A DNA stretch of 64,000 nt from Pelodictyon luteolum DSM 273 (GTDB lineage: Bacteria > Bacteroidota > Chlorobiia > Chlorobiales > Chlorobiaceae), in the NCBI RefSeq assembly GCF_000012485.1, contig NC_007512.1:1963501-2027500 (forward strand), in the 5' to 3' direction. Shown here one piece after another: positions 54,545 through 63,352 of the stretch. Position numbers and translations under genes: made by a program. The notes under the pieces were generated by a model. That model worked only from the letters and a program-made list of their open reading frames with translations. It made no database searches and was not told the origin of the DNA. Positions within the stretch are counted from its first letter, which is position 1; every line of letters begins with the position of its first letter.

Positions 54545-54991
54545 TCAGATCACAGAAATACGGCTAACATCACTTTGCAGAGCCTTGGCTAACTCTTCAC
54601 AGGACAGCAGCTGCGTTCCCTCTGTTATGACCTTCTCAACCCGAGATTCCTGCAACACATTGAGTCTCAACAGCTCAATCAACTCATTGGGAAAAAAGGA
54701 TGCATTTAATACCGGGCGAGACACCCCATCACCTTCATCCCTCAAATAGAGCCTGTACACGAAGTCATGTTGAGGAGCCTGACCTTCCGGCATTATCATC
54801 GGATCTTTCGTGTGCAATGGAACCTGCTCGATATCAACGACCACTGTGAGCTTCTCATCCAGCGTTGTCGTCTGTATAGAGAGACGCTGGAGATAGCTGT
54901 TATCGTCAAACATCACATCCACAACAGGTTGCGTCATAGTAGCAGATGAATGAAGAAACCGTGACTCGTGTAAACGCTCGTCATTGAACAA
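54545..54991 (-). CDS. Unknown protein, fourth gene of the toxin-antitoxin-chaperone operon
   Basis: A 148-residue product from TTG 54991 (or 130 aa from ATG 54937). It is soluble, acidic to neutral and without recognised motifs. The segment VVDIEQVPLHTKDP and VYRLYLRDEGDG suggest a beta-rich core; the C-terminal third (ELIELLRLNVLQESRVEKVI) is helical. It starts 12 nt after the SecB-like gene on the same strand, so it is most likely part of that operon. I do not recognise a family. A second chaperone-like or regulatory role is possible but not shown. Confidence 0.6.
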   Translation of the reverse strand: MFNDERLHESRFLHSSATMTQPVVDVMFDDNSYLQRLSIQTTTLDEKLTVVVDIEQVPLHTKDPMIMPEGQAPQHDFVYRLYLRDEGDGVSRPVLNASFFPNELIELLRLNVLQESRVEKVITEGTQLLSCEELAKALQSDVSRISVI

Positions 54992-55003
54992 TCACAACCC
55001 CAA

Positions 55004-55450
55004 TCACCCGCCAACCGATGGCTTATTAGCCTCCATTATGGCGGGAACATAGGCCTTGGGATCGACAATCGGCAAAGGAACACGCTCAAGAAATGAACCG
55101 GCCCCCTTGACGAGCAAAGCCCCCCTGGTCGTCGAAATTGCCAGGGAAATCACCGTGGCATAGAAATCGGGAGGAACGTCCACAACGGCTCCCGTATGGC
55201 TATCGACCTCAAGCCCTTCGGTACTGAATAAGGATTCAGCAACCATGGTGGCACACCTGACCTGATCCAATGAGCGCTGCACGACAATGCCGACCTTGAC
55301 GATGAGAGCGGAAGACTCATGGCTGACACCGACAGAGGTTTCAAAATCAAATGATTCGTTCTCACCCAAAGGCTCTTCTGGAGCCTTGAACGAAAATGCG
55401 GTAATCCTGAACCCCGAAAACTGAAACCCTATGTTCTTCTTCTGTTCCAT
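55004..55450 (-). CDS. SecB-like chaperone of a toxin-antitoxin-chaperone module
   Basis: A 148-residue protein from ATG 55450. The C-terminal half carries FYATVISLAISTTRGALLVK, then SFLERVPLPIVDPKAYV, a pattern of the SecB-like family in which a helix is followed by 'RG', a short turn and 'P-P-I'. The preceding part (SFDFETSVGVSHESSALIVKVGIVV) is beta-rich, as in SecB. In TAC modules such a chaperone protects the antitoxin from degradation. The gene sits 6 nt after the antitoxin gene. Function is inferred from fold resemblance and gene order. Confidence 0.65.
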   Translation of the reverse strand: MEQKKNIGFQFSGFRITAFSFKAPEEPLGENESFDFETSVGVSHESSALIVKVGIVVQRSLDQVRCATMVAESLFSTEGLEVDSHTGAVVDVPPDFYATVISLAISTTRGALLVKGAGSFLERVPLPIVDPKAYVPAIMEANKPSVGG

Positions 55451-55456
55451 CAAGGC

Positions 55457-55864
55457 TTATCCGGCTATGGAGTAATCATGATACAAGACTGCACGGGCGC
55501 CTCCGCCGGCACGGGCAGACTTCGTTGTATAACCCTCAAGTGACGAAGTTGCAGGAAATTGAAACTGAGACACAACAACCTTGTAGATAACAGCCTTCCC
55601 TTCGTAAGGGATCGAAAAGATATCCCGGCCGAGAGCGACCTCGAACTCCACCATGGTCTTGAGGGTCGGATTAGCAGAACCCGACAGGACCCGGCTGACA
55701 TAGGATTCTTTCTTCCCGAGCTTTTCAGCCAACTGACGCTGACTCATCCCGCCCCTCTCCATAAGGTCGTGCAGGCGGACGGCAAACTCACCCTGCCGTC
55801 TGACATACTTTTTCGTCAGTGGTGACACCCCCTCGAGGGCTTTTTTCAAACATGATGGTTTCAT
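55457..55864 (-). CDS. HigA-like XRE antitoxin with C-terminal extension
   Basis: A 135-residue regulator from ATG 55864, with a strong ribosome-binding site (GGGGAGG). The helix-turn-helix is about 25-80: QGEFAVRLHDLMERGGMSQR, QLAEKLGKKESYVSRVLSGS, ANPTLKTMVEFEVALGRDIF. After it, about 45 residues (VVVSQFQFPATSSLEGY to AVLYHDYSIAG) extend beyond the HigA core, ending in a Gly- and aromatic-rich tail. In known TAC antitoxins such a tail binds the SecB-like chaperone. It starts 2 nt after the toxin gene. Confidence 0.83.
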   Translation of the reverse strand: MKPSCLKKALEGVSPLTKKYVRRQGEFAVRLHDLMERGGMSQRQLAEKLGKKESYVSRVLSGSANPTLKTMVEFEVALGRDIFSIPYEGKAVIYKVVVSQFQFPATSSLEGYTTKSARAGGGARAVLYHDYSIAG

Positions 55865-55866
55865 AA

Positions 55867-56349
55867 TCAATCCTCCCCTGAAAAGACAAGATCCCCGCCA
55901 ATAAGCCCGGTATCGGGATCAATATGGATTTCACCGGTTTTCTGTCGCGCCGCCACCCTGGCATCGACTTCCTGCAAGAAGGCAACGGCCTCACGCAATA
56001 CCGGATTCTCTTGATAGGTTCTTGTTGTCTTTACCCCCCCATACCCGACAATAAGAAGAACACCTGACCAGCGAAGGCAATACAGCCTGAGCTTTCCGTT
56101 CCCGTAATGCAACGCCTCAACCGAATCCCGTATCGAGCCCTCCTTTTTGAAGAACTGCTTCCTGAAACCGAGGCGCTCAACCATATCATCCAAACGCGTC
56201 ACGAGAGCACGATACTCAGAAGCAGCCCGTACCTCCTCACTTTCCAGAAACCGATCAAACTCCGTCTTCTCCTGCCCGGACACCTGTACTGCGTACAACG
56301 AACCGCGCAGGCCATTCTCAACCGGCGTGATCTGGAACCCGGGATTCAC
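55867..56349 (-). CDS. HigB/RelE-like toxin
   Basis: A 160-residue protein of the RelE/HigB fold. The core pattern is KQFFKKEGSIRDSVEALHYG, NGKLRLYCLRWSGVLLIVGY and GGVKTTRTYQENPVLREAV, resembling HigB-type mRNA interferases (LRxxxLRxG-x-I/L-L-x-GxxxKxx). The ending GEIHIDPDTGLIGGDLVFSG is longer than usual. The GTG at 56349 is the first possible start after an in-frame TAA. First gene of a four-gene minus-strand operon. Confidence 0.78.
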   Translation of the reverse strand: MNPGFQITPVENGLRGSLYAVQVSGQEKTEFDRFLESEEVRAASEYRALVTRLDDMVERLGFRKQFFKKEGSIRDSVEALHYGNGKLRLYCLRWSGVLLIVGYGGVKTTRTYQENPVLREAVAFLQEVDARVAARQKTGEIHIDPDTGLIGGDLVFSGED

Positions 56350-56357
56350 TTATAAGT
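56348..56357. promoter_or_regulatory. 10-bp palindrome at the toxin start (possible operator)
   Basis: The perfect palindrome ACTTATAAGT overlaps the GTG start of the HigB-like gene, in an AT-rich 214-bp gap. It is a plausible binding site for the HigA-like protein. A further near-palindrome, TTAAGCTTTAA, follows immediately. Confidence 0.4.
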
Positions 56358-56563
56358 TAAGCTTTAATTCAAATAAACCACAACAAATCGGAGCCTGCCT
56401 GCAAGAATGACGATTTCGGAAGACATTGAACCGCCGCCACCTCCCCCACTAAACTGCCTTATCATCTCAAGATTACCCTATTTTCCTCTATCAAAAAAAA
56501 AGAAACAAGCACCGGCATCACACAGGCGCCCATCATGCCCCCCCCTCAATTGCAGGGCTCAAT

Positions 56564-57328
56564 TCAGACTCCACACTGCACGGCGGAACATACCGCCTTC
56601 CCATCAAGCCAACCCTTATATACCAGAACGTCAACCGCCTTTCCGATCTGCCGCTCCCGGAACTGCTCCTTCCCCTTCCCCCAGGCATACACGCCCTTGA
56701 CGACATCATCCAGAGAGGCAACATCCTGCTGGCTGGCCACCCAGTGCACCCTCGACAGGAGCTCAAGACCGAAGGAAGACTCAAAACCCTCCACCAGGTG
56801 CCCGACCCTGTCCAAACGCTCCCGCGTAGCCGCTTCCCCCTCAAGAAAACGCCGGGCATCATCCAATGCTCCGCTCATCAACGAAAGTGGCTTATCAGGC
56901 TGATCACCCCCATCATCATACCCCGAAATCCTATGCCCTTCGAGCACCTTGAGCACATGACGAAGGTTCTCTGCATAGGGGCCGTAATGCCCTTTGGTGA
57001 ATGACAGCCGTAGCGGTTCCCCGCTCACCTGCATGAAGTACATCAGTTTATGCACCTCGAGAAGCGAGATAAACGGATCCAGCAAACCATCCCTATAGCG
57101 CGCCATCAAACAAAGCAGAGCTGCTCGCCCGGCGGTCATCTTCGGAACATCCCGGGTATCGTTGTTGCAACGAACGGCATTCGGATCTTCGGCAGGCTCA
57201 AACACGAACACACGAATCCCCTCGACGTCATGAAACGCCTCCTCGATCAATTCAAGCGCCCTGAAGGCGGCGCGAGAGTTCAGAGACGCCGCTCCTGCGG
57301 CGCGCGAATTGCGACAGAGGCCTCGCAT
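56564..57328 (-). pseudogene. DarG-type antitoxin C-terminal fragment (macrodomain lost)
   Basis: The 254-residue frame matches the C-terminal domain of DarG-type antitoxins: VPKMTAGRAALLCLMARY, LLDPFISLLEVHKLMYFMQ, GEPLRLSFTKGHYGPYAENL, GHRISGYDDGGDQPDKPL, and FGLELLSRVHWVASQQDVAS. DarG has an N-terminal macrodomain that removes ADP-ribose from DNA. Here only its last helix (IEEAFHDVEGIRVFVFEP) remains; upstream, the frame passes into unrelated sequence and a hairpin. No DarT toxin gene is present. The remnant could still be translated from ATG 57328, but probably has no enzymatic activity. Confidence 0.8.
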
Positions 57329-57358
57329 CGCTTTAAACTGCGGTGCGGGGCTTTTTTT
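57320..57358 (+). terminator. Strong plus-strand terminator without an upstream plus-strand gene
   Basis: A 12-bp stem (57320-57331 with 57340-57351, two G-U pairs in the RNA) with an eight-base loop is followed by seven T (57352-57358). It reads in the plus direction, overlaps the stop codon of the NACHT-like gene (minus strand) and the start of the DarG fragment. No plus-strand gene lies nearby. Confidence 0.7.
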
Positions 57359-60300
57359 ATCCGGGCCACGAAACGTCGAGGACGAAGACCTCTGTGCGCT
57401 CTTCCGACCTCCCGGCAGTGAAGGCTTCGAGCCGCTCCTGCAGTTCTCTGGGCGAGCGGGGCTTTTTGCCTCCGTCCCGCGGCGGGGGCTGCTCCCGTCC
57501 GCCGGTCCAGAGTACGAGATAGATGGCCCGTCCGCCGGTCATGGCCGGGGCGGTATAGCGGGGGAGCTGGCTTGTGGGGGCAGTCCAGAGCTCCCGGTGC
57601 CAGTCGCCCTTGATCTCGACGGGGATGGCGATCCTGTTTTTGAAGGAGATGCGGATGGCGGCCCGTTTGTCGCCTGCGTGGTCGACCTCCGGTTCGCTCG
57701 CTATGCCCCGCGGCTGCAGGCGCTGTCGCAGTATTCCGAGGAGGGCGTCGCGGCAGCTCTGTTCGCTCTTGTGGCGGTTGTTGTTCGCCGCTTCCGTCCA
57801 GAACTGCCGGTAGATGTCGCTGTTGCTTTGGCGGATGTCGGCGGCGACATGACCGAGCTGGTCGAGCACGATTGCCAGAAGGTCTTCGGGGTCGGCGGGC
57901 GCGCCGTTCTCGAGGACGGCGGCCACATCGGCGAGGGGCGGGATGGTGCGGACGCTTTCGCGTATGGCGGCGGTAGCCTTGTGCCTGCTCATCTGCAGGT
58001 GCGTTCGGAATTTCTGCAGCGCGGCGAGGGCGAGCAGGCGATCGATTTCGTGGAGGCTCTCCTCTGTTCCCCTGGCGGCAAGTTCGCTGATGAGGCTTTT
58101 GACCTGGTCGCCAAGCTCCATCGACTCTGTTATGGTACCACCGCCAAGCGGCCACTCCGGAGAAGCGAACGGGGCCTGCAGCTCGATGAGCTTCGAGAGT
58201 GTTTCGGGGCTGAGTTGAAGGTCGACCTGCAGTTCGCTGAAGCCCCGGCTGGTGAAGCTTGCTATGTGCCGCACGCGCTGCCAGGTTTCTCCGGCAAAAT
58301 CCCACAGCGGTAGTTCGTAGCGTTGGGGCTCAAGCAGCATGCCGGCAAGCAGGTAGTAGATTTTTTGGCCGGGTTCGAGGGATTTGAGGGCGAGCTTGCG
58401 GGCTATGATGGCCGGCAGATCGGTCGGGGCGTATTTCAGGGCCGATTTCAGAAACGTGCCGAGATGGGCGAGGTGCGGGGCCCTGCAGCGGGTCGGGAAG
58501 TTCTCGAGCAGGGTCGGGGCAGCGATGGCGGCTACTTTTTTCCAAAGAGGATCATTGCCGAGTTCATGGATGCCGTCGATATGCATCTTGCGGGCCTTGA
58601 GCTGTGCGCCGACGAGCCGGGTGAGGATCCCGGCGACAAGCCGGGGTTTCGAGGCTGCAAGGTGGGCGAACCAGCCGGGGGTTTCTCCGGCACCGTTGAC
58701 AAGGCGGAAGCAGATCATGCTTTCGAGAGTCTCGTCCGGGAGGAGATCGACGGCCTTCGGCTCTTCATCCCAGAGCAACTGCATGCCGAGCAGGCAGGCT
58801 TCGCCAATGCTGAAGGTCTCCTGCCGGGCCGAGTGCTTGATGATCTCGGCGGGCGTCGGCAGGTCGTTTCTTGTGATACAGGATTTCATGCCGCTTTCGG
58901 CAGCCCGGACTACCTCCTCGTCGTTGGTGCAATAGCTCCTGAACCGTTCCTCCGGTGAACTGCCGGCAATGTCGCTGAAGCGTCCGTTCCAGATCGATGC
59001 CAGTGTGGCCAAAAGCCCCATCGGCGCCGTACCGTTTGCTATCTCGTCGAGCTTTGCGGCAAGCTGTGAAGAGCGTTCCCGCTTGATCTTTTCCGGGTCG
59101 CGCAGCTCTCTTTCGGGTGATGATGCCGCAAGGATCCGGGCGCCGGGAATCGGGCAGCTGAGGAAGGCTCTCAGCCACTCCTGTTTCACCGGGTCCGTGC
59201 CTCGCCATTCGAAGAGCATCTCAAGCGTGAGTCCTTCCTGTCCCTTCCGGAAGAGTGAGCGGACGGCTGACTGAAGGTGTTCTCGTGCGAGGATGTCGTT
59301 TTGTTCCCGGCTGATCTGCAGGAAGTGCCAGAGCCCGAGGGTTCGGGGTTCGGCTGCTGCGCGAAGGATCTGCCCGCAGGCGTGGAGGGCATAGGCCGGC
59401 GAGGGTTCTTTCCTGCTTCGCTCAAAGCAGAGCTGCAGGAGCGCGAAGTACCGCTGCGGGCGCTTCTCGAGCCATCCGGCAACGCTCTGGTGGAACTCCG
59501 GGTTGTGGGGCCGCTGGCCGAACTCGTCGGTTCCGAGGCGGAGCCAGCTGAAAAGGATGTCGTCGGAAACATCGTCTCCATGGGTTTCGAGGGCACGGGT
59601 GACGAGCGTTGCCTGCATGTCATGGGTTTCCCATTCCGTTTTGTCGAGGGCTTGCAGCCGGGGGTTCCGGCTGAGCTCGTCGAGCACCCGGGGGAGATCC
59701 CCCTCCGGTACCTTCCTCGGGAACTCGTAGCGCCAGAAGAAGCGGTACATCCCGCTGATCCGCTCGTCGCTCCGGTGGAAGTGCCGCAACGCTTCGAGGG
59801 TGCCCAGCTTCTCCGGGAAGAGACGGTGGAGCAGTATTCCCGCAAGTTCGTTGAAAGGGTCGGTGATGGTTCCTTCCGTGAAATCGGTGAGGATTTCAAT
59901 GGCATCTTCAGTCGCTGCGCCGCAGTCCATCCAGGCCTCAAGTGCAAGTTTGCGTACCCGTTCCCATCGGGAGCCATCGGCGGCAAGGCTTTTGAGCGCA
60001 TCGCCGAGTCCGCTGCGGGCTATTGAGGTGCGGAGCGCTTTGAGGAGGAATATGGTATAGGTCTGTGTGGCGTCATCCCGCCCGGGATCCTCCAGGCCGT
60101 CCAGGTAAGTGTCGCGCAGGTCGGGATCAAACAGGGACCAGAGTGTTTCGATGTTTCCCGGTTCCCGGAGAATGGTCGGGTTGTCCCGGAATGCCGCATG
60201 GATTTCCTGCAGGAGCAGTTTTTTGTCATCCGTTCCCATAGCCCGGGGGTCGCCGTAGAGCGCAACAGAGAGTGGATCGCTCCGGATCATGGAGGTCCGG

Positions 60301-61376
60301 GCTGTATGCGTTTCAGTCGCCAGCCATCCATACAGGCCCCTGAGGCCGTCGACGGCCTTGCCGTCCCGGCCGCACATAAGGTTGAACACCCGCTTCAGCG
60401 GCAGCCCGTGTCTGTCTATCTCTTTTCCGATCCAGCGGGCGCCAAGGTATTCGGCAACGCTGCGGTGCGTCGGTTCGAGGCGCTCCTCCCGGCCTGCGGC
60501 GGGTACGAACAGCCTGCTTCCCAGTGCGGCTTCGGCTGACGGCATGTCTTTTGGCTGGAGTTTCCCGATGGTCGGAAAATGCTCGTTTTCGACTGACGGG
60601 TCAAGAGCGACGCCCTGCTTGCCGGCGAAGAGGAGCGTGGCCAGGATCTGGCCGGCGGCCCGAAGCAGTTGTTCTGTTTCATGCCGGTGCTGCCGGTGCC
60701 GGTCGCGATGGCTTTTGTTTCCTTCCTGGGCAAGCTTCCCGCAGGCGAACTCGTAGGTCTCTTTCCGGTTCGCCGGCCAGGATTTTCCATCCAGGGCCTC
60801 GGCGATGAGCTGCAGGGTCTGCGGGTTCCGGAGCAGGGCTTCGATGCCGTAGGTTTTGGCTTTTTCGATGAGTGCCTTGCCGTCGCTTCTGTTGAAGTTG
60901 TCGCCGAGGATCTGAAGGATGTTCTCTTCATTCAACGGCTCAAGCACGTAGAGGGGGAGCCGGGCGTCGGGAGATGCGCTGATGATCGCTTCTTTGTCTG
61001 ATTGTCCGTACCAGTCTGTTGCCCGGCATGAGATCCTGAAATTCGGAGAGCCGAGTTGCCGGAGTTTCCGGTGAATCTGGTAGAGTATGGCCTGTTGATT
61101 GGTGCCGGTACTGCGGTTTTCATCCAGCCCGTCAAGGAAGAGCGTTCGGTTTTTCCACCCGCTCTCGGGGTCGGCGGAGATGAACCGGGCGATCGGAATG
61201 AGGATGCCCTCAGTTGCATCCGCTTCCATTCTGAACGCACTGCTTTTGCCTGCGCCGGGCTCTCCGAGGAGTACCCATGCAGGGATGGATCGCAATGCGT
61301 CAAGGTTGACCGGCTCCGCGTTTGGCTGCCCTTCAGGATCCGGAGCAATCGGTATTGCCGTGCGTTGGACAAGCAT
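57357..61376 (-). CDS. NACHT-like STAND NTPase with C-terminal PD-(D/E)XK-like motif, candidate defence protein
   Basis: A 1339-residue protein. Near the N-terminus (about 30-50) lies the P-loop AWVLLGEPGAGKSSAFRME, then Walker B RTLFLDGLDENRS, as in NACHT/STAND ATPases, with FRISCRATDWYGQ as sensor 1-like. The NTPase is followed by a long helical, repeat-like region (about 330-1150). At the C-terminus, EPEVDHAGDKRAAIRIS and IAIPVEIKGDWHREL give the spaced D...E-x-K of PD-(D/E)XK nucleases, followed by AIYLVLWTGG. An N-terminal effector domain is absent; the effector appears to be C-terminal. It begins 3 nt after a DUF4143 ATPase gene. Confidence 0.8.
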   Translation of the reverse strand: MLVQRTAIPIAPDPEGQPNAEPVNLDALRSIPAWVLLGEPGAGKSSAFRMEADATEGILIPIARFISADPESGWKNRTLFLDGLDENRSTGTNQQAILYQIHRKLRQLGSPNFRISCRATDWYGQSDKEAIISASPDARLPLYVLEPLNEENILQILGDNFNRSDGKALIEKAKTYGIEALLRNPQTLQLIAEALDGKSWPANRKETYEFACGKLAQEGNKSHRDRHRQHRHETEQLLRAAGQILATLLFAGKQGVALDPSVENEHFPTIGKLQPKDMPSAEAALGSRLFVPAAGREERLEPTHRSVAEYLGARWIGKEIDRHGLPLKRVFNLMCGRDGKAVDGLRGLYGWLATETHTARTSMIRSDPLSVALYGDPRAMGTDDKKLLLQEIHAAFRDNPTILREPGNIETLWSLFDPDLRDTYLDGLEDPGRDDATQTYTIFLLKALRTSIARSGLGDALKSLAADGSRWERVRKLALEAWMDCGAATEDAIEILTDFTEGTITDPFNELAGILLHRLFPEKLGTLEALRHFHRSDERISGMYRFFWRYEFPRKVPEGDLPRVLDELSRNPRLQALDKTEWETHDMQATLVTRALETHGDDVSDDILFSWLRLGTDEFGQRPHNPEFHQSVAGWLEKRPQRYFALLQLCFERSRKEPSPAYALHACGQILRAAAEPRTLGLWHFLQISREQNDILAREHLQSAVRSLFRKGQEGLTLEMLFEWRGTDPVKQEWLRAFLSCPIPGARILAASSPERELRDPEKIKRERSSQLAAKLDEIANGTAPMGLLATLASIWNGRFSDIAGSSPEERFRSYCTNDEEVVRAAESGMKSCITRNDLPTPAEIIKHSARQETFSIGEACLLGMQLLWDEEPKAVDLLPDETLESMICFRLVNGAGETPGWFAHLAASKPRLVAGILTRLVGAQLKARKMHIDGIHELGNDPLWKKVAAIAAPTLLENFPTRCRAPHLAHLGTFLKSALKYAPTDLPAIIARKLALKSLEPGQKIYYLLAGMLLEPQRYELPLWDFAGETWQRVRHIASFTSRGFSELQVDLQLSPETLSKLIELQAPFASPEWPLGGGTITESMELGDQVKSLISELAARGTEESLHEIDRLLALAALQKFRTHLQMSRHKATAAIRESVRTIPPLADVAAVLENGAPADPEDLLAIVLDQLGHVAADIRQSNSDIYRQFWTEAANNNRHKSEQSCRDALLGILRQRLQPRGIASEPEVDHAGDKRAAIRISFKNRIAIPVEIKGDWHRELWTAPTSQLPRYTAPAMTGGRAIYLVLWTGGREQPPPRDGGKKPRSPRELQERLEAFTAGRSEERTEVFVLDVSWPG

Positions 61377-61379
61377 GGC

Positions 61380-62639
61380 TCAGTTCAGCAGGGTTTCGAC
61401 GGGCTGCAGCAGGAAGTCCGCAAGAGCGATGCCTCCGTTTCCGATGACGACCGGCCTGGCGTTCCGGAAGGTTTCTGCGAATGCCTGCAGGCCTTTGGGG
61501 GTCCTGTAGTTTTCACCGCTTTTGACCTCTATGGCCAGGAGCGTGTCGGCGTGGCTCACGACGAAGTCGACTTCATGGGGCCCGTTGCGCCAGTAGAAGA
61601 GGCTGGTACCTTCGGGTTTGTTGTTGATGAGGTGGCTGCCGACGGCGCTTTCGACCAGCCGTCCCCAGTAGGAGCGGTCTTTCCTTGCCTGTTCGAAGGT
61701 ATAGGTCGCCTGGGCTGAAATGAGCGCCGTGTTGTGGACGTTGAGTTTCGGCGCGGAGGCGCGTTTGCGGTGCTCCTGGCCCGCGTATTTCTGCAGGCCG
61801 GTCAACAGGCCGGCTTCCGAGAGCAGGTGCAGGTAGTGCGACAGGGTGACGGTATTGCCGGCGTCCTGGAGTTCTCCCTGCAGTTTCGTCAGGGAGATGA
61901 TCTGGGCGGAGTATGCTCCGCATCCGAGCTCAAAGAGGTTTTTCAGGAGCGCCGGCTTGTCGACCCGCCGCATTTGGAGGATGTCGTTGTTGATGGTCGG
62001 CATGATCAGCGAGTCGTGGATATACTGCCGCCAGCGTGCTTCATTCGAGAGCAGTCTCGTCGATCCGGGATAGCCGCCGAAATAAATGTATTCATCAAGG
62101 GATAGATCGAAGGCTTCCTGCATTTCAGCGTACTGCCAGTGCGACAGGCGGATGGTTTCGTACCTGCCCGCAAGACTTTCGGAAAGCCCTTTCAGCATGA
62201 GCCAGGGCGAGGAACCGAGCAGGACGACATGCATCGGGAGGCCGTTTGCGCGGTCTTCATCCCAGAGGCCCTTGACGATCTCGGACCAGCGGGGGATTTT
62301 CTGGATTTCATCGATGGCAAGGACGTGGTGGCGTCCCGGTGGCAAGTCCAGGGTTGCGCTTCTGGCCTTTGACCATTGTTCCACGAGCCATTTGCCTGTC
62401 GGCCTGGCTCCGGGTTCCTGGCCGGTTGCCGGGCTGCTTCCCCTGAGCGGGTCGGCAGGGCGGGTCAGCGGCTGGTCGGTCGCGATGAAGGTAGAGTGGT
62501 GCCCCTCGAGGGCTTTTCTCACAAGGGTGGTCTTGCCGACCTGGCGCGGTCCGGCAACGACGATCATGAACGCCGGGGGCTCCTCGAGCCGGGCTCGGAG
62601 CGTTGCCAGATGCGGGCGCTGGTATGGTGTGCTTGCCAT
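61380..62639 (-). CDS. AAA ATPase with DUF4143 nuclease-like domain, partner of the NACHT-like gene
   Basis: A 419-residue protein from ATG 62639. Walker A is MIVVAGPRQVGKTTLVRKA and Walker B is HHVLAIDEIQKIPRWSEI. The sensor segment is HVVLLGSSPWLMLKGLSESL. The C-terminal DUF4143 domain has an intact nuclease-like motif: NGPHEVDFVVSHADTLLAIEVKSGEN (Asp ... Glu-x-Lys), unlike the other DUF4143 protein at 27828. Its stop lies 3 nt before the NACHT-like start, so both are translated from one message. Role unknown. Confidence 0.87.
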   Translation of the reverse strand: MASTPYQRPHLATLRARLEEPPAFMIVVAGPRQVGKTTLVRKALEGHHSTFIATDQPLTRPADPLRGSSPATGQEPGARPTGKWLVEQWSKARSATLDLPPGRHHVLAIDEIQKIPRWSEIVKGLWDEDRANGLPMHVVLLGSSPWLMLKGLSESLAGRYETIRLSHWQYAEMQEAFDLSLDEYIYFGGYPGSTRLLSNEARWRQYIHDSLIMPTINNDILQMRRVDKPALLKNLFELGCGAYSAQIISLTKLQGELQDAGNTVTLSHYLHLLSEAGLLTGLQKYAGQEHRKRASAPKLNVHNTALISAQATYTFEQARKDRSYWGRLVESAVGSHLINNKPEGTSLFYWRNGPHEVDFVVSHADTLLAIEVKSGENYRTPKGLQAFAETFRNARPVVIGNGGIALADFLLQPVETLLN

Positions 62640-63093
62640 TGTATGATTATGAGTTAATTTACTCACTATTATACAATAAATGTTTTCCTGTCGCAAGCAC
62701 CCGGCCGGTAGCACCTCCAAACGAAACCATGATCGCGTTCATCAAGGAAAGCATCGAGAATCAGGTCGCCATCTTAAGATGAGCCTCGGAGACCTCTTTC
62801 CCAAGAGTTTTCGGGAAGAGCATGCGACTCGCAACCTCAACACAGGCACCCTCCTCCTTCAATCAAACGCAGCCATCAACCCCCGGTCTCCACACGGTGG
62901 CGAAACCTGACCAAACCCCCGCCAGGCAAGGGCTTCGATTTTCACCGAACCGGCACGTCAGCCCCTCCACGAACAGCGGGGAAACCCTCCGCCGCACTCC
63001 TCTCTTCCACTCCATGTGCTGCGCGATGGTCTATGCGCGCCTCTTTGCCGAACCTGCAGATGAGTTTCCTGTGCTACCCACAGCTTCCCCCCT
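62640..63093. other. Non-coding gap between the DUF4143 gene and the RES-toxin remnant
   Basis: A 454-bp stretch with no supported gene. A plus-strand string at 62728-62781 reads MIAFIKESIENQVAILR in one frame and then stops, but I recognise no family in it. The right half (62900-63090) looks like decayed coding sequence without frame conservation. It likely holds the DUF4143 promoter near 62640-62700. Confidence 0.5.
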
Positions 63094-63339
63094 CTATGAA
63101 AAACCGGCGACGTCCAACGTAACCCACGCCACCCCAGGCTGCTTCTCCACCACTATTTCCGAGCCCTCCCGGTAGGGCGGCGGCTTGGTGTCACCTTCCA
63201 CCCGTTGCGCCAGCACCCACTCTGCAGGATCGTCGGTAAGATCATCGAACAGGTCCTGCGGGTGCACGAGGGAAACGACGTTTCGGGCGACGTCCCCGTG
63301 GAAGTCGGCGAGCGCGAGCCGGGCAAAGAGGGAGTTCAT
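63094..63339 (-). pseudogene. Truncated RES-domain toxin
   Basis: An 81-codon frame that starts like RES-family NAD-phosphorylase toxins: the region [40 protein letters not shown] resembles the 'FDDLS-D-P-x-W-x-A-x-R-x-E-x-x-x-K-P-P-x-Y' N-terminus of this group. Then it stops. The catalytic RES core, normally 100 or more residues beyond, is missing. It lies 13 nt downstream of an intact Xre/MbcA-type antitoxin gene, the normal place for the toxin. Confidence 0.65.
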
Positions 63340-63352
63340 GGCTCTGCCCGGC

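Noticed and set aside
57357..61376. Assignment of the NACHT-like protein to Avs
   Set aside because: Avs proteins have an N-terminal effector and a different sensor layout; here the NTPase is N-terminal and the nuclease-like motif C-terminal.
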